Source of the DNA: DATARH01 sp050246595
Lineage (GTDB): Bacteria > Pseudomonadota > Alphaproteobacteria > ATCC43930 > CGMCC-115725
Direction: 5' to 3'
Assembly (NCBI GenBank): GCA_050246595.1
Contig: JBFWVT010000072.1
Span: forward strand, 1-26,056
Length of the DNA: 26,056 nt
Below the pieces are notes generated by a model. That model had not been told where the DNA came from. It searched no databases and saw only the letters and a program-made list of their open reading frames with translations. The position numbers were made by a program, and so were the translations under genes. Of this stretch, positions 1-8,487 are shown piece by piece (within the stretch, counting starts at the first letter, position 1; each line of letters starts with the position of its first letter).

Positions 1-114
1 CGCTGCGACCATCTCCTCGCCGGTTGCCGATGCCGGGCCGTGCAATTGCCCGACCCAGGGGCGGCCGGGATGATTGGGTTCGTAGGCGTGCACCTGGACG
101 TCTATTACCGCCAT
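1..114 (-). CDS. Amidohydrolase family protein, N-terminal fragment (runs off the window)
   Basis: The minus strand is open from an ATG at 114 to base 1 (38 codons). It reads MAVIDVQVHAYEPNHPGRPW and continues with a GQLHGPA stretch. The start VIDVQVHAYE, followed by NHPGRPW and LHGP, is the pattern of amidohydrolase-2 (COG2159-like) metal-dependent hydrolases, where the early DxxxH supplies metal ligands in a TIM-barrel fold. An AAAGGA ribosome-binding site lies 8 bases before the ATG. The rest of the enzyme is outside the window, so the substrate cannot be judged. It is divergent from the RTX gene, and the two share the 115-283 interval. The ORF is short, but frame, start, RBS and family motif agree. 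Confidence 0.75.
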   Translation of the reverse strand, partial: MAVIDVQVHAYEPNHPGRPWVGQLHGPASATGEEMVAA

Positions 115-283
115 CGATCGATCCTTTCAATTTCTAGTTGCCAATTCAGCTTAAAAGGCGTGTCATGGCAGGCGAGGCGGCCAGGACGTTCCCGTCTCGG
201 GAGCGCCCCTCCCCTCTATTGCAAGCCCTGATCCATGGCCGCTGGCCAAAGGGCGGCGGTCATCCAAGGGAGGAAGATGACCT

Positions 284-2110
284 ATGGCAACCTTCATAGG
301 CACTGGTGCCAACGAGACCGTCACCCCCGCGACCGTCTCCGCAACCGTTACTCGCTTTCCGGCGGGCTCCTTCCCCGGCATTGGAGCCGACGTGCTCCTC
401 GGCCGCGGCGGCAATGACGCGCTCGACGGTGGCGGCGGCAACGACGTGATAGAGGGCGGCGACGGGAATGATTTCCTGCGCGGCAACACCGGGGCGGATG
501 TCCTGATCGGCGGCAGCGGGACGGATACGGCGAGCTACACCGAATCGACGGCGGGGATCAATGTGAGCCTCACCACCGGGCTCGGGTTTTTCGGCTCCGC
601 GGCCGGTGACACGCTGTTCGAAATCGAAAACCTGAACGGCTCAAATTTTGGCGACATTCTGACCGGGAACGCCCTGGCGAACACGTTGAACGGCTTCAAC
701 GGCAATGACACGCTGAACGGCGGTGCCGGCAACGACACGCTGAACGGCGACGCCGGCAACGACACGCTGAACGGCGACACCGGGAATGACACACTGAACG
801 GCGGCACCGGGGCCGATAACCTGATCGGCGGCGTTGGCAACGATGCATTGAACGGCGGCACCGGCAACGATACGTTGAACGGCGGTGCCGACAACGACAC
901 GCTGAACGGCGGCGACGGGACCGATAACCTGATCGGTGGTGCTGGCAATGACTCGCTCGACGGCGACAGCGGCAACGACACGCTGAACGGGGGGGATGGA
1001 AACGACTTCCTGCGCGGCGACATCGGAGCGGATGTCCTGAACGGCGGCGCTGGGACCGACACGGCGACCTACGCGGAATCGGCGGCGGGGGTCAATGTGA
1101 GCCTCACCACCGGGCTCGGGTTTTTTGGTTCGGCGGCAGGGGACACGCTGTCCTTTATCGAAGGTCTGACCGGCTCAAACTTCGCCGATACGCTGACTGG
1201 GAACGGCTTGGCGAACACGCTGAGCGGCGGCGGCGGCAACGATACGCTCAACGGCTTGGCGGGCAATGACACGCTGAACGGCGCCGGCGGCAGCGACACG
1301 CTGAATGGTGGGGACGGCAATGACTCGCTCGACGGCGACAGCGGCAACGACACGCTGAGCGGGGGGGATGGAAACGACTTCCTGCGCGGCGACATCGGAG
1401 CGGATGTCCTGAACGGCGGCGCTGGGACCGACACGGCGACCTACGCGGAATCGGCGGCGGGGGTCAATGTGAGCCTCACCACCGGGCTCGGGTTTTTTGG
1501 TTCGGCGGCAGGGGACACGCTGTCCTTTATCGAAGGTCTGACCGGCTCGAACTTCGCCGATACGCTGACTGGGAACGGCTTGGCGAACACGCTGAGCGGC
1601 GGTGGCGGCAACGATACGCTCAACGGCTTGGCGGGCAATGACACGCTGAAAGGTGCCGGCGGCAACGACACGCTGAATGGTGGGGACGGCAATGACACGC
1701 TGCTCGGCGAGGGTGGCGATGACATATTGAACGGCGATCTCGGCGACGATACGCTGATCGGCGGTCTCGGCCAGGATGATCTGACTGGCGGCGGCGGATT
1801 TGATACGTTCGACTTCAATTCCATTAACGAAAGCCTGCCGGGAGTGGGGATCCGCGACCTGATCTTCGACTTTGACGGCAACGGAATCTTCGCGGGGGAT
1901 CGGATCGACGTTGAAACGATCGACGCCAACGAGCTCCTGGTCGGGAATCAGGTGTTCGACTTTATCGGGGGTGCGGTGTTCACCGCGACCGGTCAACTGC
2001 GCTATTCTGGGGATTTGTTGCAGGGGAATACGGACGCGGATCTATTTGCCGACTTTGAAGTCCGATTGATCGGCGCCCCTGTCTTGATAGAGGCCGACAT
2101 CACTTTGTAG
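284..2110 (+). CDS. RTX-type calcium-binding repeat protein (putative type I secretion substrate)
   Basis: 608 residues dominated by glycine/aspartate nonapeptides of the GGxGxDxLx type, for example GGAGNDTLNG. These form calcium-binding parallel beta-rolls in hemolysin/serralysin-type exoproteins. Three blocks beginning FLRG and containing NVSLTTGLGFFGSAAGDTL interrupt the RTX arrays. The last two lie in a near-perfect 372-bp tandem duplication. From about residue 500 the protein changes to a hydrophobic/acidic tail (FDTFDFNSINES, then GDRIDVETIDANE and TGQLRYSGD) that resembles the serralysin C-terminal domain carrying the type I secretion signal. There is no N-terminal signal peptide, as expected for type I export. 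The ATG at 284 follows GGAGGAAG with 7 bases spacing; an ATG at 277 is in another frame. No enzymatic domain is visible, so it may be structural, adhesive or surface-associated. No T1SS genes lie nearby. Confidence 0.9.
   Translation: MATFIGTGANETVTPATVSATVTRFPAGSFPGIGADVLLGRGGNDALDGGGGNDVIEGGDGNDFLRGNTGADVLIGGSGTDTASYTESTAGINVSLTTGLGFFGSAAGDTLFEIENLNGSNFGDILTGNALANTLNGFNGNDTLNGGAGNDTLNGDAGNDTLNGDTGNDTLNGGTGADNLIGGVGNDALNGGTGNDTLNGGADNDTLNGGDGTDNLIGGAGNDSLDGDSGNDTLNGGDGNDFLRGDIGADVLNGGAGTDTATYAESAAGVNVSLTTGLGFFGSAAGDTLSFIEGLTGSNFADTLTGNGLANTLSGGGGNDTLNGLAGNDTLNGAGGSDTLNGGDGNDSLDGDSGNDTLSGGDGNDFLRGDIGADVLNGGAGTDTATYAESAAGVNVSLTTGLGFFGSAAGDTLSFIEGLTGSNFADTLTGNGLANTLSGGGGNDTLNGLAGNDTLKGAGGNDTLNGGDGNDTLLGEGGDDILNGDLGDDTLIGGLGQDDLTGGGGFDTFDFNSINESLPGVGIRDLIFDFDGNGIFAGDRIDVETIDANELLVGNQVFDFIGGAVFTATGQLRYSGDLLQGNTDADLFADFEVRLIGAPVLIEADITL
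949..1692 (+). repeat. Tandem duplication of 372 bp (124 codons) inside the RTX gene
   Basis: The segment from about 949 to 1320 recurs at about 1321-1692 with only a handful of base differences, and the period is exactly 372 bp. Both copies encode the NDSLDGDSGNDTL to FLRGDIGADVLNGG to TLSGGGGNDTLNG series. Copy 2 differs at a few sites, such as ggcggc to ggtggc and aacggc to aaaggt. A third, diverged and shorter counterpart begins at 475 (FLRGNTGADVLIGG). The period is a multiple of three, so loss or gain of a unit keeps the frame. Confidence 0.95.
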
Positions 2111-2130
2111 AGCGTTTAGGCGACGCGCCA

Positions 2131-2164
2131 GGGGCGGGGGGTGCCCAAGGGCGCCTTCCGCCCC
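2131..2164. terminator. Strong stem-loop between convergent RTX and ABC ATPase genes
   Basis: Two 16-base arms, 2131-2146 and 2149-2164, pair along their full length if three G-U wobbles are allowed; the innermost pairs must open to form a loop. It starts 21 bases after the RTX stop and lies 69 bases from the ATPase stop at 2233, so it could end transcription from the RTX side or both sides. There is no clear T-run afterwards, so intrinsic termination is likely but not certain. Confidence 0.6.
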
Positions 2165-2232
2165 GCTGCCCCATATCTTGATAGCTGCGACCTCGGCAGC
2201 CTTCCAAGGCTTTCTCGGCGCGGAGCGGGATC

Positions 2233-3266
<1,034 letters not shown>

Positions 3267-3270
<4 letters not shown>

Positions 3271-4268
3271 GCGGCCTCTCCCGATACGGCGCCGAGTTCA
3301 TGGGCGCGATAGCAGGCCGACACCTGCCCTGGGTCGCCGGCCGGGATCAGCGGCGGCGGCGCCTCGGCGCAGCGCGCGATCGCAAAGCGGCAGCGCGGCC
3401 GGAACGAGCAGCCCGCATCGAGCTGCGTCAGATCGGGCGGCGACCCCTCGATCGGATCGAGCCGGGCCCGGCGCGGCTGATCGAGCCGCGGCACCGAGCG
3501 CAGCAGCGCGATCGTGTACGGATGACGCGGGCGATGGTAAACGGCGGCGGCGCTGCCGCTCTCGACGATGCGGCCGGCATACATGACGTTGACGCGCTGC
3601 GCGTAGCGCGCGACGACGCCGAGATTGTGCGTGATGATGATCAGCGCAACCCCGAGCCGCTTTGTCAGACTCTGCATTAATTCGAGAATCTGCGCCTGGA
3701 TTGTTACGTCGAGCGCGGTTGTCGGCTCGTCGGCGATGATCAGCTTTGGCTCGCAGGCCAGCGCGATGGCGATCATGACGCGCTGCCGCATGCCGCCCGA
3801 AAGCTGATGCGGGTACTGGCGCAGGCGGCGCTCCGGGTCGGCGATGCCGACCAGGCGCAGCAATTCGAGGGCGCGGTCGCGCGCCGCTTCGGGGCTGGCA
3901 CCGCGATGTTCCTCAAGCGTTTCGGTGATCTGCCGCTCGATCGACAGCACCGGGTTCAGCGACGTCATCGGCTCCTGGAAGATCATGCCGATCTCATTGC
4001 CGCGAACCCGGCGCATCTCCTCCTCGGACAGCTTCAACAGGTCGCGGCCGTTGAACAACACTTCGCCCTTGGTGATCCGGCCGGGCGGGTCGGGGATCAG
4101 CCGCAACAGCGACATCGCGGTGACCGATTTGCCGGACCCGCTTTCGCCGACCACCGCCACGGTCTCGCCGGGATCCACCGTGTAGGAAACGCCGTCCACC
4201 GCGCGCACCAAGCCGGCGCCGGTGCGAAACTCCGTGTGCAGATCCCTGATGTCCAGAAGCGGCGGCAA
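3267..4268 (-). CDS. Oligopeptide/dipeptide ABC transporter ATP-binding protein (OppD/DppD type)
   Basis: 333 residues, first gene of a two-ATPase operon. Walker A is GESGSGKSVT (41-50), then the signature LSGGMRQRVMIAIAL, Walker B LIIADEPTTALD and the H-loop IIITHNLGVV. The C-terminal oligopeptide-transporter motif CSFRPRCRFAIARC is present; in structurally characterised relatives such Cys-rich tails hold an Fe-S cluster or are redox-sensitive. The start is a TTG at 4268, about 10 bases after GGGAGG, giving MPPLLDIRDLHTEF, which aligns with normal family starts. Typical dpp operons place permeases B and C upstream of D, but here only about 80 bases and a possible small ORF lie upstream. The partner membrane proteins must be encoded elsewhere or have been lost. 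Confidence 0.92.
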
Positions 4269-4350
4269 AGCGGTTCGTCCTCCCGTTCGCTGTACTTAGG
4301 GCCGGTAGTTAGCGGGCGGGACGGGCCGAGTCAACGTTGCCGGCGCCGAA

Positions 4351-4542
4351 TCATTGCACCGGAAACCGGCTCCAGCCTGTCGCAGCAAGACGGATGATCG
4401 GCGCGCCAACAAAATCCGCAATTATGATCAGACAGCTACCTCCCAACGTATAGGCCGGTTCTTGAATTGCCATCGGATCGGGCGTCGCTTTCTTCGGCGG
4501 GCCTGTCGAGCGGTTCTGTTGCGGCGCAACGGCATTTGCCAT
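4351..4542 (-). CDS. Possible small hypothetical protein (63 aa)
   Basis: A 63-codon frame starting at ATG 4542 with GGAG seven bases upstream, reading MANAVAPQQN and then KKATPDPMAIQEPAYTLGG. A central hydrophobic run, CLIIIADFVGAPIIRLAA, could be a short membrane or amphipathic segment. Amino-acid composition is balanced and free of the Arg/Pro excess seen in shadow frames of this GC-rich DNA. I do not recognise a family. It lies 82 bases upstream of the OppD-type ATPase on the same strand, so it could be co-transcribed with it. It fills most of the 398-bp gap 4269-4666; the rest shows no other feature. Evidence is limited to RBS and sequence character. Confidence 0.45.
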   Translation of the reverse strand: MANAVAPQQNRSTGPPKKATPDPMAIQEPAYTLGGSCLIIIADFVGAPIIRLAATGWSRFPVQ

Positions 4543-4666
4543 CGTGATGCTCCAAGCGGCGAGAGCCGGCTGCTTCCCGATGCGGCGCCGCGGCGTGGGC
4601 GGGCCGACGACGCAGGCCCGGCTCGGCGGTTGTTATCGAGGCAGGAGCGACCGTATAGGGGTGCGC

Positions 4667-6034
4667 ATGCACCAAGCCCAAGATCGGGACCGGCGCGATC
4701 CCTGGATGACCAGGACCGCGCAGCGTCTGCGTCGCTGGCTGGTCTCGATCGCGACATTCAGCTTCTACGCGCTGCATCGCTTCAACCATGACGGCTGCTG
4801 GGCGGCCTCGGGTGCGCTCAGCTATACGACGCTGGTCTCGCTGGTCCCGCTCGGCGTCATTGGGCTTGGCGTACTGTCGGCGTTTCCGAACCTCGCCGGC
4901 TCGCGCGAGGAGCTGCTGCAGCTGCTGTTCCGCAATTTCGTCCCCGGCATCAGCGAGCAGGCGGCCTGGTGGTTCCAGCATTTCGCCGGTTCGGCGGCGC
5001 AGGCGACCGCGATCGGCATTGTCGGCACGGCCGCGATCGGCGTTCTGCTGCTGGCCACCGTCGAGGATCAGCTCAACGCGCTGTGGCGGGTGACGGTGCC
5101 GCGTCCGTGGGTTCAGCGCATCCTCGCCTACTGGACGCTGATCACGATGGGGCCGCTGCTGGTCGGGACGAGCCTGACCCTGTCAACGTACCTGAACACA
5201 GTCGCCCGGCGGGCCGGTCTCGACCCGGACGCGATCGCCCAGTTCGCCAGCGGCTGGCCGCATTTGCTGGCCCGCATCGTGCCGTTCCTGCTCGAATGGC
5301 TCGCTTGCGTGCTGCTCTATATCGTCATCCCGAACTGCGCCGTGCGCTGGCGCGACGCGATGCTGGGCGCCACGGTCGCCGCCGTGTCGATCGAAATCCT
5401 GAAGATCGGCTTTGTCGTCTATATCGCCTCGCTGTCGTCGTATCAGATCGTCTACGGCGCGATCGCCACGATCCCGATCTTTCTGTTGTGGATGTACGTG
5501 TCGTGGATGGCGGTGCTGCTCGGCGCCGTCGTCGCCGCCAACCTGCCGACCTGGAAGGTGGACGAGCGTTTCAACCACCTGAGCAGCGGCGGTGTGCGAC
5601 TCGGCTTCAGCCTGGCGCTGATCGCCGCGCTGGACCGCGGACAGCGCCGCGGCGTGACTTGCAGCACCGCCGAGCTGGCTTCCGAACTCGGCGTCCCCAC
5701 CTCTGTCCTTGACGAGCATTTGAAGGTGCTGGCGCGCGCCGGGTTTACCGCGGCGACACAGGGCGGGCGCTGGGTGCTGGCGTGGAACCCCGAGACCGCG
5801 ACATTGCACGATCTTTATCTTGCGCTGGGCCTGCCGCTCGCCGGGATGTGGCTGGCTCAGCCGACCACGCCGTGGCAGATGCAGGTGGCGCCGGCGATGG
5901 AGCGGATCATCCGGGCGGAGAGCGCGGCGATGCGCGTCACGCTCGCCGCGCTGCTCGCCGATATAAGCGGTTCGGCGGGACCGGCGTCTCTCGTGCCGCC
6001 GCGACGGGTTGCCGAGCGCGGCGGCTCGGAGTAG
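4667..6034 (+). CDS. YihY/BrkB-family inner-membrane protein with C-terminal winged-helix-like domain
   Basis: About 455 residues from the preferred ATG at 4667 (GGGG just upstream). The frame is open back to 4544, and an ATG at 4706 is also possible. The family signature is clear: FYALHRFNHDGCWAASGALSYTT, then LVPLGVIGLGVLSAFP. About six membrane segments follow (roughly residues 50-70, 114-132, 152-174, 200-222, 236-256 and 266-292), including FLLWMYVSWMAVLLGA near the last. The family was once annotated as RNase BN, which is wrong for the E. coli member; its function remains unsettled. Residues about 310-400 look like a soluble winged helix (STAELASELGVPTSVLDEHLKVLARAGF), found in longer family members, so cytoplasmic sensing is possible. 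It is followed by pdxH in the same direction. Confidence 0.88.
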   Translation: MHQAQDRDRRDPWMTRTAQRLRRWLVSIATFSFYALHRFNHDGCWAASGALSYTTLVSLVPLGVIGLGVLSAFPNLAGSREELLQLLFRNFVPGISEQAAWWFQHFAGSAAQATAIGIVGTAAIGVLLLATVEDQLNALWRVTVPRPWVQRILAYWTLITMGPLLVGTSLTLSTYLNTVARRAGLDPDAIAQFASGWPHLLARIVPFLLEWLACVLLYIVIPNCAVRWRDAMLGATVAAVSIEILKIGFVVYIASLSSYQIVYGAIATIPIFLLWMYVSWMAVLLGAVVAANLPTWKVDERFNHLSSGGVRLGFSLALIAALDRGQRRGVTCSTAELASELGVPTSVLDEHLKVLARAGFTAATQGGRWVLAWNPETATLHDLYLALGLPLAGMWLAQPTTPWQMQVAPAMERIIRAESAAMRVTLAALLADISGSAGPASLVPPRRVAERGGSE

Positions 6035-6073
6035 TGAGGCCGGGTTGTGCGGTGCCTCGGGGAGGCGGTTGAG

Positions 6074-6715
6074 ATGGGGGCCGAGATGTCAGCGGAGTTG
6101 CCGGGGGAGTTGCCGGCGGCGTTGATCGACGAGATCGCCGACGACGAACCGTTCGCGCCATTCGCGCGCTGGTTCGCGGCGGCCACGAAAAGCGAGCCTC
6201 TGGCCGAGACGATGATGCTTGCGACCGCCACGCGCGACGGCGCGCCATCGGTGCGCGCGGTGCTGCTGAAAGGGGCCGACGCGAACGGGTTTGTCTTCTA
6301 CACCAATCTCGAAAGCCGCAAGGCGGGAGAGCTGAGAGAAAACCCGCGCGCCGCGCTGTGCTTTCACTGGAAATCGCTGGGAAGACAGATCCGCATCGAA
6401 GGCCGGGTTTCGTCGGCCGCCGACGCGGAGGCCGATGCTTATTTTGCAACACGGTCGCGCGACAGCCAGATCGGCGCCTGGGCGTCGGCGCAGTCGCGGC
6501 CGCTCGCAAGCCGCGCCGTGCTCGAAGCAAGCTTCGCGGAATTCCGCGACAGCTATGCCGGCGAGGAGCGCGTAAAGCGGCCGGCCAACTGGTCGGGCTA
6601 TCGCGTGCAACCGGAACGGTTCGAGTTCTGGCAGGAACGGCCGTTCCGGCTGCATGACCGTGTGATCTTTGTGCGCGAGGGCGAGGCGTGGCGCAAGGGC
6701 CGCCTGTATCCGTAG
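6074..6715 (+). CDS. pdxH: Pyridoxamine 5'-phosphate oxidase
   Basis: 213 residues from ATG 6074, which has GGAGG eight bases upstream; a GTG at 6047 and an ATG at 6086 are alternatives. The enzyme oxidises pyridoxine/pyridoxamine 5'-phosphate to pyridoxal 5'-phosphate using FMN and oxygen, the last step of vitamin B6 synthesis and salvage. Diagnostic stretches are SVRAVLLKGAD and FYTNLESRKAGEL (FMN and phosphate contacts), SQIGAWASAQSRPL (substrate site), and the C-terminal signature NWSGYRVQP followed by FEFWQERPFRLHDR. The protein ends LYP, as in most homologues. Length matches the family (about 210-220). Its 3' end overlaps the next gene by 28 bases. A conserved housekeeping gene. Confidence 0.96.
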   Translation: MGAEMSAELPGELPAALIDEIADDEPFAPFARWFAAATKSEPLAETMMLATATRDGAPSVRAVLLKGADANGFVFYTNLESRKAGELRENPRAALCFHWKSLGRQIRIEGRVSSAADAEADAYFATRSRDSQIGAWASAQSRPLASRAVLEASFAEFRDSYAGEERVKRPANWSGYRVQPERFEFWQERPFRLHDRVIFVREGEAWRKGRLYP

Positions 6716-7641
6716 AAACCGCTCCCGAAATCGCCGCTCGGCATCGGCTGCGGCTGCGCGCGACTTATGCTTCGCTTGCCGTTGCCGTCGTGCTGATCGG
6801 CGTGAAATTCGCCGCTTGGACCGGCACCGGCTCGGTCGCGCTGCTGTCAAGCCTTGTCGACTCGCTGGTCGACGCCGCCGCCTCGCTGGTCACGTTTGTC
6901 GCGGTGCGCCAGGCGGCGATCCCGCCCGATCGCGAGCACCGCTTTGGCCACGGCAAGGCCGAGCCGCTCGCCGCGCTCGGGCAGGCGGCCTTTCTGCTCG
7001 GCAGTGCGCTGTTTCTGATCGCCGAGGCGGCACGCCGGCTGGTTTCCCCCGAACCGATCGAGAATACCGGTGTCGGCGTCGTAGTCATGCTGTTCTCGCT
7101 GGTCGTGACGATCGGTCTTGTCGCCTATCAGCGGCATGTGGTGCGCCGCACCGGATCGCTGGCGATCGACGCCGACGCGCTGCATTACAGCGGCGACATC
7201 CTGATGAATTTGAGCGTCATCGCGACGCTGCTGATCCAGTCCGCGCTGGCTCTGCCGATCATCGACCCGCTGTTCGGCGGCGCGGTCGGCGCGTACATCA
7301 TTTACAACGCTGCGAGGATCGCGCGGCTGGCGCTGACGCAGCTGATGGACCGCGAATTGCCGGACGAGGAGCGCGCCCGGGTGCGCCAGATCGCCGAGAG
7401 CCATCCCGAGGTGACGGCGGTGCATGATATCCGCACCCGCGGGGCCGGGCCGACCGCGTTCATCCAGTTGCACATCGAGATGGACGGCGCGATGACCCTG
7501 CTGCACGCGCACGAGATTTCGGACGCGGTCGAAACGCAGCTGCGCGAGGCGTTTCCGCACGCCGAGATCATCATCCACGCCGACCCGGCCGGTATCGAGG
7601 AATATGTCGCGTTTCCGGCGCCGCGCACGGCGAGGCGATAA
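6688..7641 (+). CDS. Cation diffusion facilitator transporter (FieF-like divalent metal efflux)
   Basis: 317 residues from a GTG at 6688 overlapping the pdxH end by 28 bases; no later ATG precedes the first membrane helix. It is an inner-membrane antiporter exporting Zn/Fe/Cd-type divalent cations in exchange for protons. The transport-site ligands of the FieF subgroup are visible: D58 and D62 in LVDSLVDA, H166 and D170 in HYSGD. The cytoplasmic motif HRFGHGKAEPLAAL and about six hydrophobic segments are present, and a cytoplasmic C-terminal domain from about 220 (HPEVTAVHDIRTR, FIQLHIEMDG, HAHEISD) carries the regulatory metal-binding fold. The Asp/His pair suits zinc or iron, but metal choice is not readable with certainty. 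Confidence 0.93.
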   Translation: MAQGPPVSVETAPEIAARHRLRLRATYASLAVAVVLIGVKFAAWTGTGSVALLSSLVDSLVDAAASLVTFVAVRQAAIPPDREHRFGHGKAEPLAALGQAAFLLGSALFLIAEAARRLVSPEPIENTGVGVVVMLFSLVVTIGLVAYQRHVVRRTGSLAIDADALHYSGDILMNLSVIATLLIQSALALPIIDPLFGGAVGAYIIYNAARIARLALTQLMDRELPDEERARVRQIAESHPEVTAVHDIRTRGAGPTAFIQLHIEMDGAMTLLHAHEISDAVETQLREAFPHAEIIIHADPAGIEEYVAFPAPRTARR

Positions 7642-7756
7642 GCAAACCGCGGCGGGGCGGCGACCGCACCCTTGGCCGGGCGCGCCAAGCGGCGGTAATC
7701 TGACGCACGCGTCGCGACGACTCGGCGCAGGCGCGATCGGTGTTTTATGGTGATCG

Positions 7757-8443
7757 ATGCGGCATGCTTTCGCGGCTCTGCTCCTGACCCTGCTCGCGGT
7801 TCTGCCGGCCAACGCGGCGGGGGTGGCGCTGGTGCTCGCGGTCGATGTGTCGGAAAGCGTGTCTTCCGGGCGCTACACGCTGCAGCGCGAAGGGATTGCC
7901 CGCGCTTTTGAATCGCCGCAGCTGGTCGAGGCGATCACCGCTGTTCCCGGCGGCATCCAGGCGCTCGTCCTGGAATGGTCGGACCCGGAGAAGATCGCGA
8001 TCACGGTCGGCTGGACGCGCATCGCCAACCGCAGCAGCGCCGCCGCCTTTGCCGCCTCGGTACGGGCGAGCAAGCGCAGTTCGAGCGGGCTGACCGCGAT
8101 CGGGCCGGCGTTGCTGGCCGCCGCCGCCGCCTTCGACTACATGCCGGGAGAGGCCTCGCACAAGGTCATCGATATTTCCGGCGACGGCATGGCCAATTTC
8201 GGCCTGCCGCCGGCCGAGGCGCGCGACAAGCTGGTCGGGCGCGGCATCACGATCAACGGGCTGGCGATTCTGTCCGAGGAACCGTGGCTCGACGAGTATT
8301 ACCGCAAAAACGTGATCGGCGGGCCGGCCTCGTTTGTCACGGTCGCAAAGGATTACGACAGCTTCGCCGAGGCGATATTGCGCAAGCTGGTGCAGGAGGT
8401 CGCGAGCCTGCCGGCCGAGACGTTGCAAGACGATGCTTCGTGA
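7757..8443 (+). CDS. DUF1194 (VWA-like) secreted protein
   Basis: 228 residues. The N-terminus MRHAFAALLLTLLAVLPANA is a signal peptide with an AxA-type cleavage site near residue 20, so the protein is probably periplasmic. The mature part opens with LVLAVDVSESVSSGRY. DVSES (30-34) is a DxSxS MIDAS metal-binding motif of von Willebrand A folds, with T113 (SGLTAIGPAL) and D143 (ISGDGMANFG) as the expected remaining MIDAS residues. GLAILSEEPWLDEYYRKNVIGG is typical of DUF1194. Function is unknown; a metal-dependent protein-binding role is inferred from the fold. The 115-bp gap before it holds a small inverted repeat (CTTGGC 7671, GCCAAG 7684). It ends 44 bases before the next gene. Confidence 0.88.
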   Translation: MRHAFAALLLTLLAVLPANAAGVALVLAVDVSESVSSGRYTLQREGIARAFESPQLVEAITAVPGGIQALVLEWSDPEKIAITVGWTRIANRSSAAAFAASVRASKRSSSGLTAIGPALLAAAAAFDYMPGEASHKVIDISGDGMANFGLPPAEARDKLVGRGITINGLAILSEEPWLDEYYRKNVIGGPASFVTVAKDYDSFAEAILRKLVQEVASLPAETLQDDAS

Positions 8444-8471
8444 GCCGGGGCGTCGCGAGCCGGGGCGTCGC
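8442..8471 (+). repeat. Perfect 15-bp tandem direct repeat between DUF1194 and the oxidoreductase
   Basis: The unit GAGCCGGGGCGTCGC occurs at 8442-8456 and again at 8457-8471 with no mismatch, starting inside the DUF1194 stop codon and ending just before GAGGGGG, the ribosome-binding region of the next gene. It probably arose by slippage. It sets the spacing between the two genes. Confidence 0.9.
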
Positions 8472-8487
8472 GAGGGGGACGAGCGGG

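Noticed and set aside
7975..8487. Long N-terminal extension of the LLM oxidoreductase frame
   Set aside because: It runs out of frame through the DUF1194 gene, whose signal peptide and MIDAS motif are clearly coding. The extension is Arg/Gly-rich.
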